From Strigomonas culicis (Eukaryota; Euglenozoa; Kinetoplastea; Trypanosomatida; Trypanosomatidae): 25,422 bases of DNA. A model generated the notes under the pieces. It saw only the letters and a program-made list of their open reading frames with translations, was not told the origin of the DNA and searched no databases. The position numbers and the translations under genes were made by a program. Positions 17,201 to 24,317 of the stretch are shown here, one piece after another (positions within the stretch are counted from its first letter, which is position 1; each line of letters begins with the position of its first letter). The stretch covers positions 1-25,422 of the forward strand of contig AUXH01000258.1 of assembly GCA_000482145.1 (NCBI GenBank), in the 5' to 3' direction.

Positions 17201-20200
17201 ACGGCCTCGGGCGAGCCGCGGCCGGCGGGGCTGCACACACAGCCGGCCGCCATGGCACCGCTCGCCCTCTCCTGCATCTCGCCCTTCCTCAACGCGCTGC
17301 GGCTGCTGTTCCACCTCATGACGCTGTTCCCGGTGCTGCGGCTGCACCACCTCGCGGCGCACGTGGAGCACGGCAGACACCTCGTGCTGGACGAGATGAG
17401 CGACCATTACATCGCCAACTACTACTTCCAGCCGAGCAGCCTGCAGTACTCCGGCCAGGACAACGCCGAGCGGTCCACGCTCTTCCGCTCCTTTTGGTTC
17501 ATGATGACCTTCTACGACTTTGCGCACGAGTCGCTGGTCATCTCGCGGCGCAAGATCAACGCCGCGGCGATGCGCGAGCCACCCACCGGCGCGGACGCGC
17601 TCGCGGCGGAGGGCCTTGACGGCGATGTCGGCGGTGCGGCGGACGGCGCCCCGCGGCGCGCCGCGCCGCCCTTGCTCCAGGACGACAGCTGCAGAAGCAC
17701 GAGCTTCATCACGGCCCGGGAGGCGAAGCTCATCCGGCTCCTCGCGACCTCGGCGCCGCCGCTACTGCGCATGTGCTCGCTCGACATGCACCAGAGCATG
17801 GCGGAGAGCGTCGTGCTGCTGCGCTACATGCACGCGAGCACGGACCCGACCAGCCGGACGGGTCAGCTCCACCGCGCGATACGGCGTCGCCTTGTGACGC
17901 TGTGGGACGGCCACAAGCAGCACGACGTGGTGCGCAAGCTCTCCACACAGGAGCTCTTCCTTATGCAGTCGCTCACGGAGCTGGAGCTGCTGCGCGCGTC
18001 CTCCGGCTCCATCGCGAACCTGCCCATCTACAACCACTTCGAGATACGCGAGTTCGTGGCGAGCCCGGCGATTCGGCAGGTCGTGCTCGAGACGATGGGC
18101 GCCGCCTGCGGGCAGTACCTCAGCTCGCTCCACACGCTGCCGCCCGGCCTCGCGCCGCGCCTCATCGCGAAGGACATCCACCAGCTGCTGCTGCTCTACT
18201 GCTTTTCCGTGGCCTCCGTGCGGCAGGCGGCGCGGCTCATCCTCGACATGGTCATCGACGCCTTCCCTGCGTTCTCCACCTACGCCGGCGAGCTGCCGCT
18301 GCTGTGGACGGCGATCAACCTCACCGATGTCGGCACCGTCGCCGAGCTGGAGCAGCTCTGTGCGCAGGTGCACTTCCGCGACCCGCCGGCGATCCCGCCG
18401 CCCGGCAGCGTGGCGCGCGGGCAGCAGCTCTGCGAGCTCGTCCAGCTCGCCGACCACTGGGTGACGCAGTCCATGCGGACAGCCCCCATCGCGCTCTTCG
18501 CCCTCGCCTCCAAGTTCATCGCGCACCACGAGGTAACGAAGGGCAGCGGCACCGTCGGGCGGCCGGCGATCGGCGCGCGGCTCGCGATGCAGGCGGCCCA
18601 GCCCAGGGCACACAAGCTCGCCGGCGACGCCATCCGCGGCGTGCTGTGCCTCAGCGCGCCGTGCATGCCGGACTACGCCGGCACCCTCATCCGGCAGAGC
18701 CACGCGCAGGGGCAGATCCTCTCCGTCCTGCGCCTCTGCCCCGTCGCCGTCCTGGAGCGGCTCGCGCAGCAGCAGCTGCATAGCATCATGCATGACCACC
18801 GCAGCCAGGCGACGGTGCAGGCCCTGCGGCGGCTGCGCCGCGACATGAACAGCGCCCTGGAGGCGCTGGACGGCCACGCGCCGCCGGCGGGGGGGGCCGT
18901 CCACCACGCCCACGCGCACGCACCGGTCCAGCTCGCGGCGCTGGAGCGCGCGGCGCTCCACCGCATCCCGCCGAGCCGACTTCACGATTGCGAGACGGCG
19001 CTCTTCGCGGCGGTGGCGGTGATCAACACCGGCCTCGCGAGCCCCGCGGCGGAGCTGGAGCTGCTGCGCGGCATCGTACAGGCGCCCATCCTGCTCTTCC
19101 ACGCGGACTGCGTGCAGGCGGCGCTGAGCAGCTGGAAGTGGCTCCTCGCCGTGAACCGCGACCGCTACGCGGTGCCGCTGCTGCAGCAGGTGGTTGAGAG
19201 CATCGAGTGGACCATCTCGCATCAGCTCGGGCTCTTCGACGGCGCGCGGACGTCGCAGAACGCGGCGGTGCAGACAGGGGACGAGGCAGACCGCTTGCTG
19301 CTGGACGCCACGTACCCGGTCGACTACGACAGCCGCTCCCCGCACAGCATCCTCTTCGGTTTCCTCGCGGAGGAGTACGTGAACCCCGGCTGCCCGTGCG
19401 CGCTCGACCCACTCGTGCAGCGCTACCTGTACGAGCTGTGCAACCGCCTCGTGACGTCGACGGCGATGTGGTCGCTGAAGGACAGCTCCTTCGCGGAGAC
19501 GATGCGGGCCGCGGTGCTGCTGCTCCACGTCTGCCGCCTCCTGCAGAAGAGCAACCACCGCCGCGCGCTCGCCGGGCTGTACACGGTGCTGCCCTTCACC
19601 GCCATCGCGACGCTGCGGCAGCGCAGCTACACGGTGCTGCTGCGGTGGTTCCGCCAGCTGCCCCCGCGCTGGTACTTCGCGCGCCAGCCGGACCTCGCGG
19701 AGGAGCAGATGGCCGTGCTACAAGAGCTCGTGACGCTGCTGCACGACGAGCAGGCCCAGCTGCGCCGGAACCCTCTCGGCTTTGTGGACTTCCACGTGGG
19801 CGCGGCGGGGAAGGGCTCCACGCCGCAGGCGGCGGACCTCGCGCGCCACCGCGCGGAGCTGGAGGATCTGATGACGCTGCTCAGCCGGCTCGTGCAGCAC
19901 GAGGTGCAGCGGCTCGGTGTGTGGCGCAACCCGCGCCGCACGCTGGAGCTCCCACCGCTGCCGGCCGTGCCGCAGTGGGCGCCGCTGCTGGAGGCCGCGC
20001 TGCGCCACGACCCCGCCGTGCTGGTCGCGCTCGTGCGGCGCTTCCCCGCGGACAAGGAGCTGTACCGGCAGGTCGTGCGTCTCGTCGTGCGCGACCCGGA
20101 GCTCTTCGCGGCCATCCCCGAGGCGGTGGACCTGTACCTGACGGAGGAGGTGCTGGAGGCCGGCGCGCCGCACCTCTTCATCTTCACCGGCTGCACCATC

Positions 20201-21712
20201 GTCCAGGCACTGCGGCTGCTGAACGAGCGCTACGCGCAGTACCCCGGCATCGCGGCCTTTGCGATCCGCAGCCTGCTCTCGCAGAAGAAGAGCGAGTACC
20301 TCATCTTCTACCTGCCGCAGCTGCTGCAGGTGCTGGCGACGGACGAGTCGGGCAGCATCGAGGCGTTCCTCCTACAGTCGAGCGGCCGCAGCGTCATGTT
20401 CTGCCACCAGCTGCTGTGGGCGCTGCAGGCGGAGGGCGAGGGCGAGGGCGCGCTGGCCACCAAGTGCCAGCAGCTCACCGCGCACATCCTCGAGCACATG
20501 ACGGCCGACGAGCACCGCTTCTACGCGGACGAGTTCGACTTCATGAAGACCGTCACGTCGCTGTCCGGGGAGCTCATGGCGTTTGAGAAGCCGCAGCGGA
20601 AGGCAAAGCTGCGCGAGCGGCTGCGGGACGCCGTCTTCCACGAGCAGCCGGCACGGCAGCACGTGTACCTGCCCACGGACGCGAACTACCGCATCGTCGA
20701 CGTGGTCCCGCACACCGCCGGTGCGATGCAGAGCGCAGCCAAGTGCCCCATCCTCGTGCAGTTCCGCTGCGTCGCCCGCGACGACGACGACATGCGGCTG
20801 CCGGCGCAGATCGCGGCGGAGGAGGAGGCGGTGGACAGCGGGGCCGCCACCCACGCGGCCGAGCCCCAGGGCGTCGTCGTGAAGGCGTGCATCTTCAAGA
20901 TGGGCGACGACTGCCGCCAGGATCAGATCTCGCTGCAGCTGATGGGGCTCTTCAAGCGCGTGCTGGACGCGGTCGGCGTGCCTTTCTACCTGTACCCGTA
21001 CAAGGTGGTCCCGACCGGGCAGGACAGCGGTATCATCGAGGTGGTGCCCAACTCCGTCTCCCGGAACGAGATTGGCAAGCTGGTGGAGAGCAACCTCGCG
21101 GAGTACTTTGTGCAGACCTTTGGGCACCCCGAGACGGCGAGCTTCCACCGCGCGCGGGCTCGCTTCATCGAGAGCAGCGCCGCCTACTCCGTCGTCTCCT
21201 TCATCCTCAACATCAAGGACCGGCACAACGGCAATATCATGCTGGACCGCGACGGCCACCTCGTGCACATCGACTTTGGCTTTCTGTTTGACACGTCGCC
21301 CGGCGGGGACATCAACTTCGAGAGCTCGCCCTTCAAGCTCACGACGGAGATGGTGCAGCTGATCGGCAGGGACGTCGGCAGCAACGCCAACCTCCGCAGC
21401 GAGACGCTGCGCCGCGCGCTCATCGACGAGGAGAGCTATCTGTCCTTCAAGGTGCTCGTCAACCGCGCCTACCTCGCCGTGCGGGAGTACGCGCGAGAGA
21501 TCTGCATCCTGGTCGAGGCGATGCTGCGCAGCGGGCTGCCGTGCTTCAAGCCGCGCAAGACCATCGCCGACCTCGCCGCACGGCTCCAGATGGACGTGGA
21601 CGAGGTCGCCGCCGCCCACTTTATGCGACGCCGCATCCACGAGTCGCGGCAGAACCTGCGCACCGTGCTCTATGACCACTACCAGCGCATTGCGGAAGGC
21701 ATTGCCATGTAG
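14243..21712 (+). CDS. PI4KA: type III phosphatidylinositol 4-kinase alpha
   Basis: This 2489-residue lipid kinase phosphorylates phosphatidylinositol to PI4P, in other eukaryotes mainly at the plasma membrane. The C-terminal catalytic domain (about 2210-2480) matches PI4KA/Stt4 closely: FKMGDDCRQD with the ATP-binding Lys at 2219, the catalytic loop KDRHNGNIML with Asp 2326, and HIDFGF with the metal-binding Asp 2344, followed by SPGGD. A PIK helical domain sits at about 1915-2075, with FYLPQLLQVL and RSVMFCHQLLWAL typical of the family. The N-terminal two thirds are helical-repeat sequence interrupted by low-complexity inserts: an acidic Glu/Asp run (about 87-98), Ser/Gly-rich sequence (about 250-290) and a long Ala/Gly/Ser/Asp segment (about 605-745). 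It is longer than the human (about 2100) and yeast (about 1900) proteins, mainly because of these inserts. All catalytic residues I can check are present, so it should be active. It is the last gene of the plus-strand unit. Confidence 0.96.
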   Translation: MDDIVFPPWISTSPTVALSNVLASSLRQSYQPTAAAAGSGGTPSVTAVPTPHKSASGLRWAEADYMHTVQLDLIHAHVCGAVAAEEEEDDDEEEEDRALPPRPAADAGATAALLRSLLPPMLTHSVTGDSFAGFGTAAGASGELEDVLYHPTVQQLLRLSHLNELASGKERYVNQQTAVSLVAFMALAVDSKYLPTAVTRGFFTECSSLYTSLLSNIRGIDFAPNLDVSGFVASLVACGLKLRWSEESGAGGTPRSSSPVTADPVSGAGLSSNHGPGSGRGTPRPSSAGPNAAKLALSGFDYRAVDAIIMACVPEQLERCVGDPVALGALEGLSLTHSRAPAYLGPRLVMHLHNLADAFATSNKRRDLAYKKLFCFLLEALSCSKVLDYERTSSWVTAIMQESYVIKGLFQREVLHSRVVAATLRLLIRQYQEMASEAAGPSTVPPVMAPGGDALPDFTEGDQLIELVWRALQGAAGTLEAGRVPPTLYSYNVRVVVRSLLRAEVERLRCYYVMTAAAQQRREAPLLADTCRAGGAATTPPYIPSAVEEDLRVQIASNIVKFLLLPTSVMKLLPVGDEAAARLREALAEMAVRVLTIVTSTQFLSTEGGARGGSDAAHPAHNGTGYSRSTRSGAKHTSPASVSGPPAKPSVGADAAPTPVAQFSNRYYSRMEGVIRELVHHVMLVPSGGTDDDAADVDALGYSPRSPQAHGLDDGDAASGGDNVDTSLSQRLRKKKDKGQRTAIDSLEDRLAALCIQGVSVADPHLCTFATSEVMDTIVERTGRRGRRAAADGPAASSPISQLASAIDAAAATAHDVGEDDDVYRARRLSLCLTMLCDVVVPMRYSIAAPLSVNEIHRFGQLLCDTYEDHLRDVLATQPHADALCDALRPRQVPTALMNVAAQAFFKLVVRVHERLLVMAKDALQGMQGGGDGPRRPRAAKGWGRREHARYLSVINAESESVRLLSWCAMNCVLNIAWPESGIIYQTASGEPRPAGLHTQPAAMAPLALSCISPFLNALRLLFHLMTLFPVLRLHHLAAHVEHGRHLVLDEMSDHYIANYYFQPSSLQYSGQDNAERSTLFRSFWFMMTFYDFAHESLVISRRKINAAAMREPPTGADALAAEGLDGDVGGAADGAPRRAAPPLLQDDSCRSTSFITAREAKLIRLLATSAPPLLRMCSLDMHQSMAESVVLLRYMHASTDPTSRTGQLHRAIRRRLVTLWDGHKQHDVVRKLSTQELFLMQSLTELELLRASSGSIANLPIYNHFEIREFVASPAIRQVVLETMGAACGQYLSSLHTLPPGLAPRLIAKDIHQLLLLYCFSVASVRQAARLILDMVIDAFPAFSTYAGELPLLWTAINLTDVGTVAELEQLCAQVHFRDPPAIPPPGSVARGQQLCELVQLADHWVTQSMRTAPIALFALASKFIAHHEVTKGSGTVGRPAIGARLAMQAAQPRAHKLAGDAIRGVLCLSAPCMPDYAGTLIRQSHAQGQILSVLRLCPVAVLERLAQQQLHSIMHDHRSQATVQALRRLRRDMNSALEALDGHAPPAGGAVHHAHAHAPVQLAALERAALHRIPPSRLHDCETALFAAVAVINTGLASPAAELELLRGIVQAPILLFHADCVQAALSSWKWLLAVNRDRYAVPLLQQVVESIEWTISHQLGLFDGARTSQNAAVQTGDEADRLLLDATYPVDYDSRSPHSILFGFLAEEYVNPGCPCALDPLVQRYLYELCNRLVTSTAMWSLKDSSFAETMRAAVLLLHVCRLLQKSNHRRALAGLYTVLPFTAIATLRQRSYTVLLRWFRQLPPRWYFARQPDLAEEQMAVLQELVTLLHDEQAQLRRNPLGFVDFHVGAAGKGSTPQAADLARHRAELEDLMTLLSRLVQHEVQRLGVWRNPRRTLELPPLPAVPQWAPLLEAALRHDPAVLVALVRRFPADKELYRQVVRLVVRDPELFAAIPEAVDLYLTEEVLEAGAPHLFIFTGCTIVQALRLLNERYAQYPGIAAFAIRSLLSQKKSEYLIFYLPQLLQVLATDESGSIEAFLLQSSGRSVMFCHQLLWALQAEGEGEGALATKCQQLTAHILEHMTADEHRFYADEFDFMKTVTSLSGELMAFEKPQRKAKLRERLRDAVFHEQPARQHVYLPTDANYRIVDVVPHTAGAMQSAAKCPILVQFRCVARDDDDMRLPAQIAAEEEAVDSGAATHAAEPQGVVVKACIFKMGDDCRQDQISLQLMGLFKRVLDAVGVPFYLYPYKVVPTGQDSGIIEVVPNSVSRNEIGKLVESNLAEYFVQTFGHPETASFHRARARFIESSAAYSVVSFILNIKDRHNGNIMLDRDGHLVHIDFGFLFDTSPGGDINFESSPFKLTTEMVQLIGRDVGSNANLRSETLRRALIDEESYLSFKVLVNRAYLAVREYAREICILVEAMLRSGLPCFKPRKTIADLAARLQMDVDEVAAAHFMRRRIHESRQNLRTVLYDHYQRIAEGIAM

Positions 21713-21881
21713 AAGGAGCAAAAAGGAGAGAGAGAAAAAAAAAGCTGTATTAAACAAGAATAGAGTATACCTTTAATTATTACTGCGCGTATTGGAAGTA
21801 AAAGACATACACACATATCGATCAGAAAACAAGCAAGCCTAATAAATAATCAAACTCAACACGCACACACATATATCCACG

Positions 21882-21913
21882 TCTCTTCCATACTCTCTCT
21901 TCTCCCCCCACAG
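21882..21913 (+). promoter_or_regulatory. orphan plus-strand acceptor-like signal
   Basis: A strong C/T tract (about 21882-21909) ends in CACAG, with AG at 21912-21913. Downstream the first ATG (21984) opens only 24 codons. The signal may position polyadenylation of the PI4K mRNA, because poly(A) site choice in trypanosomatids is coupled to the next downstream pyrimidine tract, or it may splice a noncoding RNA. Confidence 0.55.
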
Positions 21914-22006
21914 AACGCCGACACGGCCTTTAAAGGAAGAAACAAAACGCCACCACCACCACCGACCCCCGCCCGCCGCGGGGATGGGACGCGGCCGCCG
22001 CCCGCC

Positions 22007-22065
22007 CTCGGCGCCAGGCCACCTGCGTGCCCCACCACGCAGGTGGCCCCTGGCCTAGGGCCGAG
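22007..22065. repeat. long imperfect inverted repeat (stem-loop)
   Basis: GGCCACCTGCGTG (22017-22029) is the exact reverse complement of CACGCAGGTGGCC (22036-22048), with a six-base loop CCCCAC. Beyond the core, and after small bulges, a further four and six base pairs can form, reaching CTCGGC at 22007 and GCCGAG at 22065. Confidence 0.85.
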
Positions 22066-22101
22066 CCCACGCGGCACTCTTTTTTCTCCCCCTGCCCCCA
22101 T

Positions 22102-22126
22102 CGCCACCGCCGCCCCCTCGGTGGCG
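22102..22126. repeat. short perfect inverted repeat
   Basis: CGCCACCG (22102-22109) pairs exactly with CGGTGGCG (22119-22126) across a nine-base loop. It lies about 40 bases from the end of the larger stem-loop. Confidence 0.8.
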
Positions 22127-22132
22127 GATGAC

Positions 22133-22146
22133 GCAGCGGCCGCTGC
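22133..22146. repeat. 14-bp perfect palindrome
   Basis: GCAGCGGCCGCTGC is its own reverse complement and follows directly after the 8-bp hairpin in the same GC-rich island. Confidence 0.85.
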
Positions 22147-22261
22147 CACCGGGGGCCACCCCAGCGCCCCTCCCACCCGGCACATGGGCAGACACTGAAG
22201 GAGACACCAACCGACCAAATCGTATGACTTGCTTTTTTGTATTTCCCATCCACAGCTCGTA

Positions 22262-22300
22262 CTAAATAAATACAGAGAGTTAGAGGAGAGAGGGGTAGTG
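22262..22300 (-). promoter_or_regulatory. orphan minus-strand acceptor-like signal
   Basis: On the minus strand a C/T-rich tract (complement of about 22270-22300) leads to TTTAG, with AG at 22263-22262. The next ATG on this strand is at 22249 and opens 64 codons (22055-22249) running into the GC island; the frame is Gly/Arg-rich with no recognisable domain. The signal may instead set the poly(A) site of the upstream glycosyltransferase-like gene. Confidence 0.45.
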
Positions 22301-22543
22301 CATTCCTTTTCCAAGTGAGTGCGTTCGTCATTTCATTTTCGTTCCAACGAGGGAATTGCATACCAAATAACCTATATTGAATAATTGATCTTTTTAGTAG
22401 AATGGTATAATACAGTGTATCAAGGCTAAAACGCCCTTTTCGTTGTTGTTGTTGTTACATGCTGTAAGCACAAAACCCAATTCATTTTTAGCTCGTGGGC
22501 TCTGCATTTACACTTATTCTACTTGCCTGTTTGTTTCCTTCGC

Positions 22544-22545
<2 letters not shown>

Positions 22546-22577
<32 letters not shown>

Positions 22578-22592
22578 TGTATGTGTGTGTGT
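22546..22592. repeat. (GT)n microsatellite
   Basis: An almost uninterrupted GT repeat with two GTAT interruptions lies just beyond the stop of the minus-strand glycosyltransferase-like gene. On that gene's mRNA it would be a CA repeat in the 3' UTR. Confidence 0.9.
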
Positions 22593-22656
22593 TTCGTTGG
22601 CCGACACACCGACACGACCAGCTCCTCCTCCTTCCCGGGGTTGCGGCTAAGCCTTT

Positions 22657-24024
22657 TCACTCCGAGTCCGGTAGGCTCTCCAGGCACTTCTCGCGCCTCC
22701 GCAGGTACAGAGGCCTCCCCGGCTTCAGGTAGTCCTGCGCAAAGTCATACGCGGTCGCCGACGCCTGCGGGTCGGCACTCACAAAGAAGGGCGCCCTGGA
22801 GGCACGGCAGTTGAAGGCGTAGTAGTTCTTGTTGGCCGCGAAGCGCGTCAGCTGCTGGTTGTAGTCCGACTGCAGCGTCGTCGCGCTCATCGACACGTTG
22901 GCATCGTTGCTCTGGTGCAGTGCCAGGATGGCGCGGCTCGCCTCCACCGCAAAGAGCTCCCCGCGGTTGGCGCGAATCATGGCGGACGCGAACAGCAGCG
23001 TGTCGAACTGGATGCCGCCAATCAAGTAGTCCACCTCCTCCAGGTCGTAGTTCCAATCCATCATGTCGCGCGTGTACAGAAAGTAATCCATGGCGCCGAC
23101 CATGTACACGGTGCCCTGCGTCTCGGCGAGCTCGAGCACGGCGCGCTCCCACGGCGGCAGCGACGTCCACAACGAGCTGTGGTTGGACTTTGGCGCGCTC
23201 GCGTTGACGTACGTGTTGCCGCGGCGCCACGGGTTCCACTGCGCAGGCGCCTCAACGTTGACGCGGCGGCCGGTGACGAAGTAGCCGTGCATGAGGGGGT
23301 TGTGCGGCCGCACCACGCAGTCGTAGTACCGCTGAACGTGCCGCGCGGTGTGGATCAGGCTGTCGGTGAAGAGGATGTCCGCGTTCGAGAAGATAAACAC
23401 GTCCGACGCTGGGTAGGCATCGACGATGCCGCGGAAGAGCCCGCGGTAGGTTGGCACGCGGCGCACCTTGGTGCTGTGCTCGAACGACCGCATGTAGTGC
23501 ACCTGCGTGCGGTACGTCGACCGGTTGTCCTTCTCCCGCCAGCCGCGCGCCACGACCTCGTTGAATTCGTCGATCCGACGCATGACGTCCTCGTCCTCTG
23601 TGAAGATGACGGGCTGCACACCGGACAGGGACGCCCAGTTGTGCAGGGTGCGCTCAAAGAGGAGCAGCGGACTGAATTCCTCGCGCTCCACCGCGGTGGA
23701 CGCGAAGCCGCCGCGCACGGTGCCGTACAGCACGATGGGCGCGTGAGAGCGTACGGCGGTGTCGTCCCACTGGCAGCGCCGCAGCGTGTCCACGTCGTCC
23801 GCCGGAATAAAGATGGTCGCAGACCCTGGGCAGTATTCTGGGTCCCTCAGCGGCGACGGTGCATAGCGTTCGAGGTCGCTTGCCTGGTGCATGCAGAAGA
23901 TGAAAAGCACACAGCCAACAACGCTGATGCAACGCAACAATACCATAAGAGAAGAAGATGGATGCTTGTTGGTGATGAAACGCACCACGCGTTGCAGCGT
24001 CCGTCGCAAAAGGTAGAGATTCAT
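22657..24024 (-). CDS. type II membrane glycosyltransferase-like protein
   Basis: Started at 24024, the product is 455 residues: a basic cytoplasmic N-terminus (NLYLLRRTLQRVVRF), one signal-anchor helix at about 27-45 (MVLLRCISVVGCVLFIFCM) and a lumenal domain, the usual layout of Golgi glycosyltransferases. The lumenal part has IVLYGTVRGG, a strand followed by PVIFTEDEDV, then DVFIFSNADILFTDSL, in which the NADI element resembles the metal/nucleotide-sugar-binding DxD region of GT-A folds. Later blocks VGAMDYFLYTRDMMDWN and YLIGGIQFDTLL, and several N-x-S/T sites, fit a secreted catalytic domain. I cannot assign donor, acceptor or family number. The frame is open upstream to an ATG at 24162, but a strong pyrimidine tract and AG (24096-24063) lie between, making 24024 the first ATG of the likely mRNA. 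It is the last gene of the minus-strand unit. Confidence 0.78.
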   Translation of the reverse strand: MNLYLLRRTLQRVVRFITNKHPSSSLMVLLRCISVVGCVLFIFCMHQASDLERYAPSPLRDPEYCPGSATIFIPADDVDTLRRCQWDDTAVRSHAPIVLYGTVRGGFASTAVEREEFSPLLLFERTLHNWASLSGVQPVIFTEDEDVMRRIDEFNEVVARGWREKDNRSTYRTQVHYMRSFEHSTKVRRVPTYRGLFRGIVDAYPASDVFIFSNADILFTDSLIHTARHVQRYYDCVVRPHNPLMHGYFVTGRRVNVEAPAQWNPWRRGNTYVNASAPKSNHSSLWTSLPPWERAVLELAETQGTVYMVGAMDYFLYTRDMMDWNYDLEEVDYLIGGIQFDTLLFASAMIRANRGELFAVEASRAILALHQSNDANVSMSATTLQSDYNQQLTRFAANKNYYAFNCRASRAPFFVSADPQASATAYDFAQDYLKPGRPLYLRRREKCLESLPDSE

Positions 24025-24062
24025 TGCACGGTGATGTAGACGTGGATGCCAACTCAGAGGGT

Positions 24063-24096
24063 CTACTGCGGCGACGAAAGAGGGGGCAAGAAAAGG
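24063..24096 (-). promoter_or_regulatory. predicted trans-splice acceptor for the glycosyltransferase-like gene
   Basis: On the minus strand, a C/T-rich tract (complement of about 24070-24096) is followed at once by CGCAG, with AG at 24067-24066 and again at 24064-24063. The first ATG after it is 24024. A weaker alternative is the T-rich tract with AG at about 24253-24252, whose leader would contain a 12-codon upstream frame. Confidence 0.55.
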
Positions 24097-24317
24097 CATT
24101 TTAACGATAGAGTAGCAGCATCCAAATGACACAACAAAGAGTGCGGACAAAGTGTCGCTCATGTCTATTTTTTTTTACATTGGCACCGCACAAAGCATCA
24201 GTGTTGTACCCATCACCGAGCACAACAATCACAACTACCACAACAAGAACACTATTTTAAAAAAAAAGAGAAACAGAATACAGCGCTGCGCTCCATGGCC
24301 CTCCGTGCACGCGCGCA

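Larger units (their letters stand above)
21955..22190. other. GC-rich, hairpin-dense island in the strand switch
   Basis: This interval is as GC-rich as the coding regions but sits between AT-rich flanks and has no convincing coding frame. It contains a 13-bp perfect hairpin with 6-nt loop (22017-22048) that extends imperfectly to 22007-22065, an 8-bp hairpin with 9-nt loop (22102-22109 with 22119-22126), and a 14-bp perfect palindrome (22133-22146). It could be a structured noncoding RNA, a terminator-like element, or the remnant of a decayed gene. Confidence 0.6.
21713..22656. other. convergent strand-switch region
   Basis: The plus-strand gene array ends at 21712 and the minus-strand array ends at 22657, so two polycistronic units converge here. 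In trypanosomatids such regions are sites of transcription termination, often marked by base J and variant histones; that is known biology, not visible in the sequence. The region contains an AT-rich flank (21713-21900), a strong C/T tract, a GC-rich hairpin-dense island (about 21955-22190), a second AT-rich flank and a long GT repeat. I see no tRNA or snRNA gene. Confidence 0.8.

Noticed and set aside
21930..22361. Minus-strand frame of 143 codons across the strand-switch island
   Set aside because: It spans the AT-rich flank, an acceptor-like tract and the GC island, with a composition jump in the middle, so it is unlikely to be one coding unit.
22443..22814. Plus-strand frames over the GT repeat and the end of the glycosyltransferase-like gene
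   Set aside because: They translate a microsatellite (Cys/Val repeats) and run antisense into a better supported gene.
24025..24162. In-frame N-terminal extension of the glycosyltransferase-like gene from ATG 24162
   Set aside because: A strong acceptor lies within it, and starting at 24024 gives a standard type II signal-anchor topology; kept only as a possible isoform.
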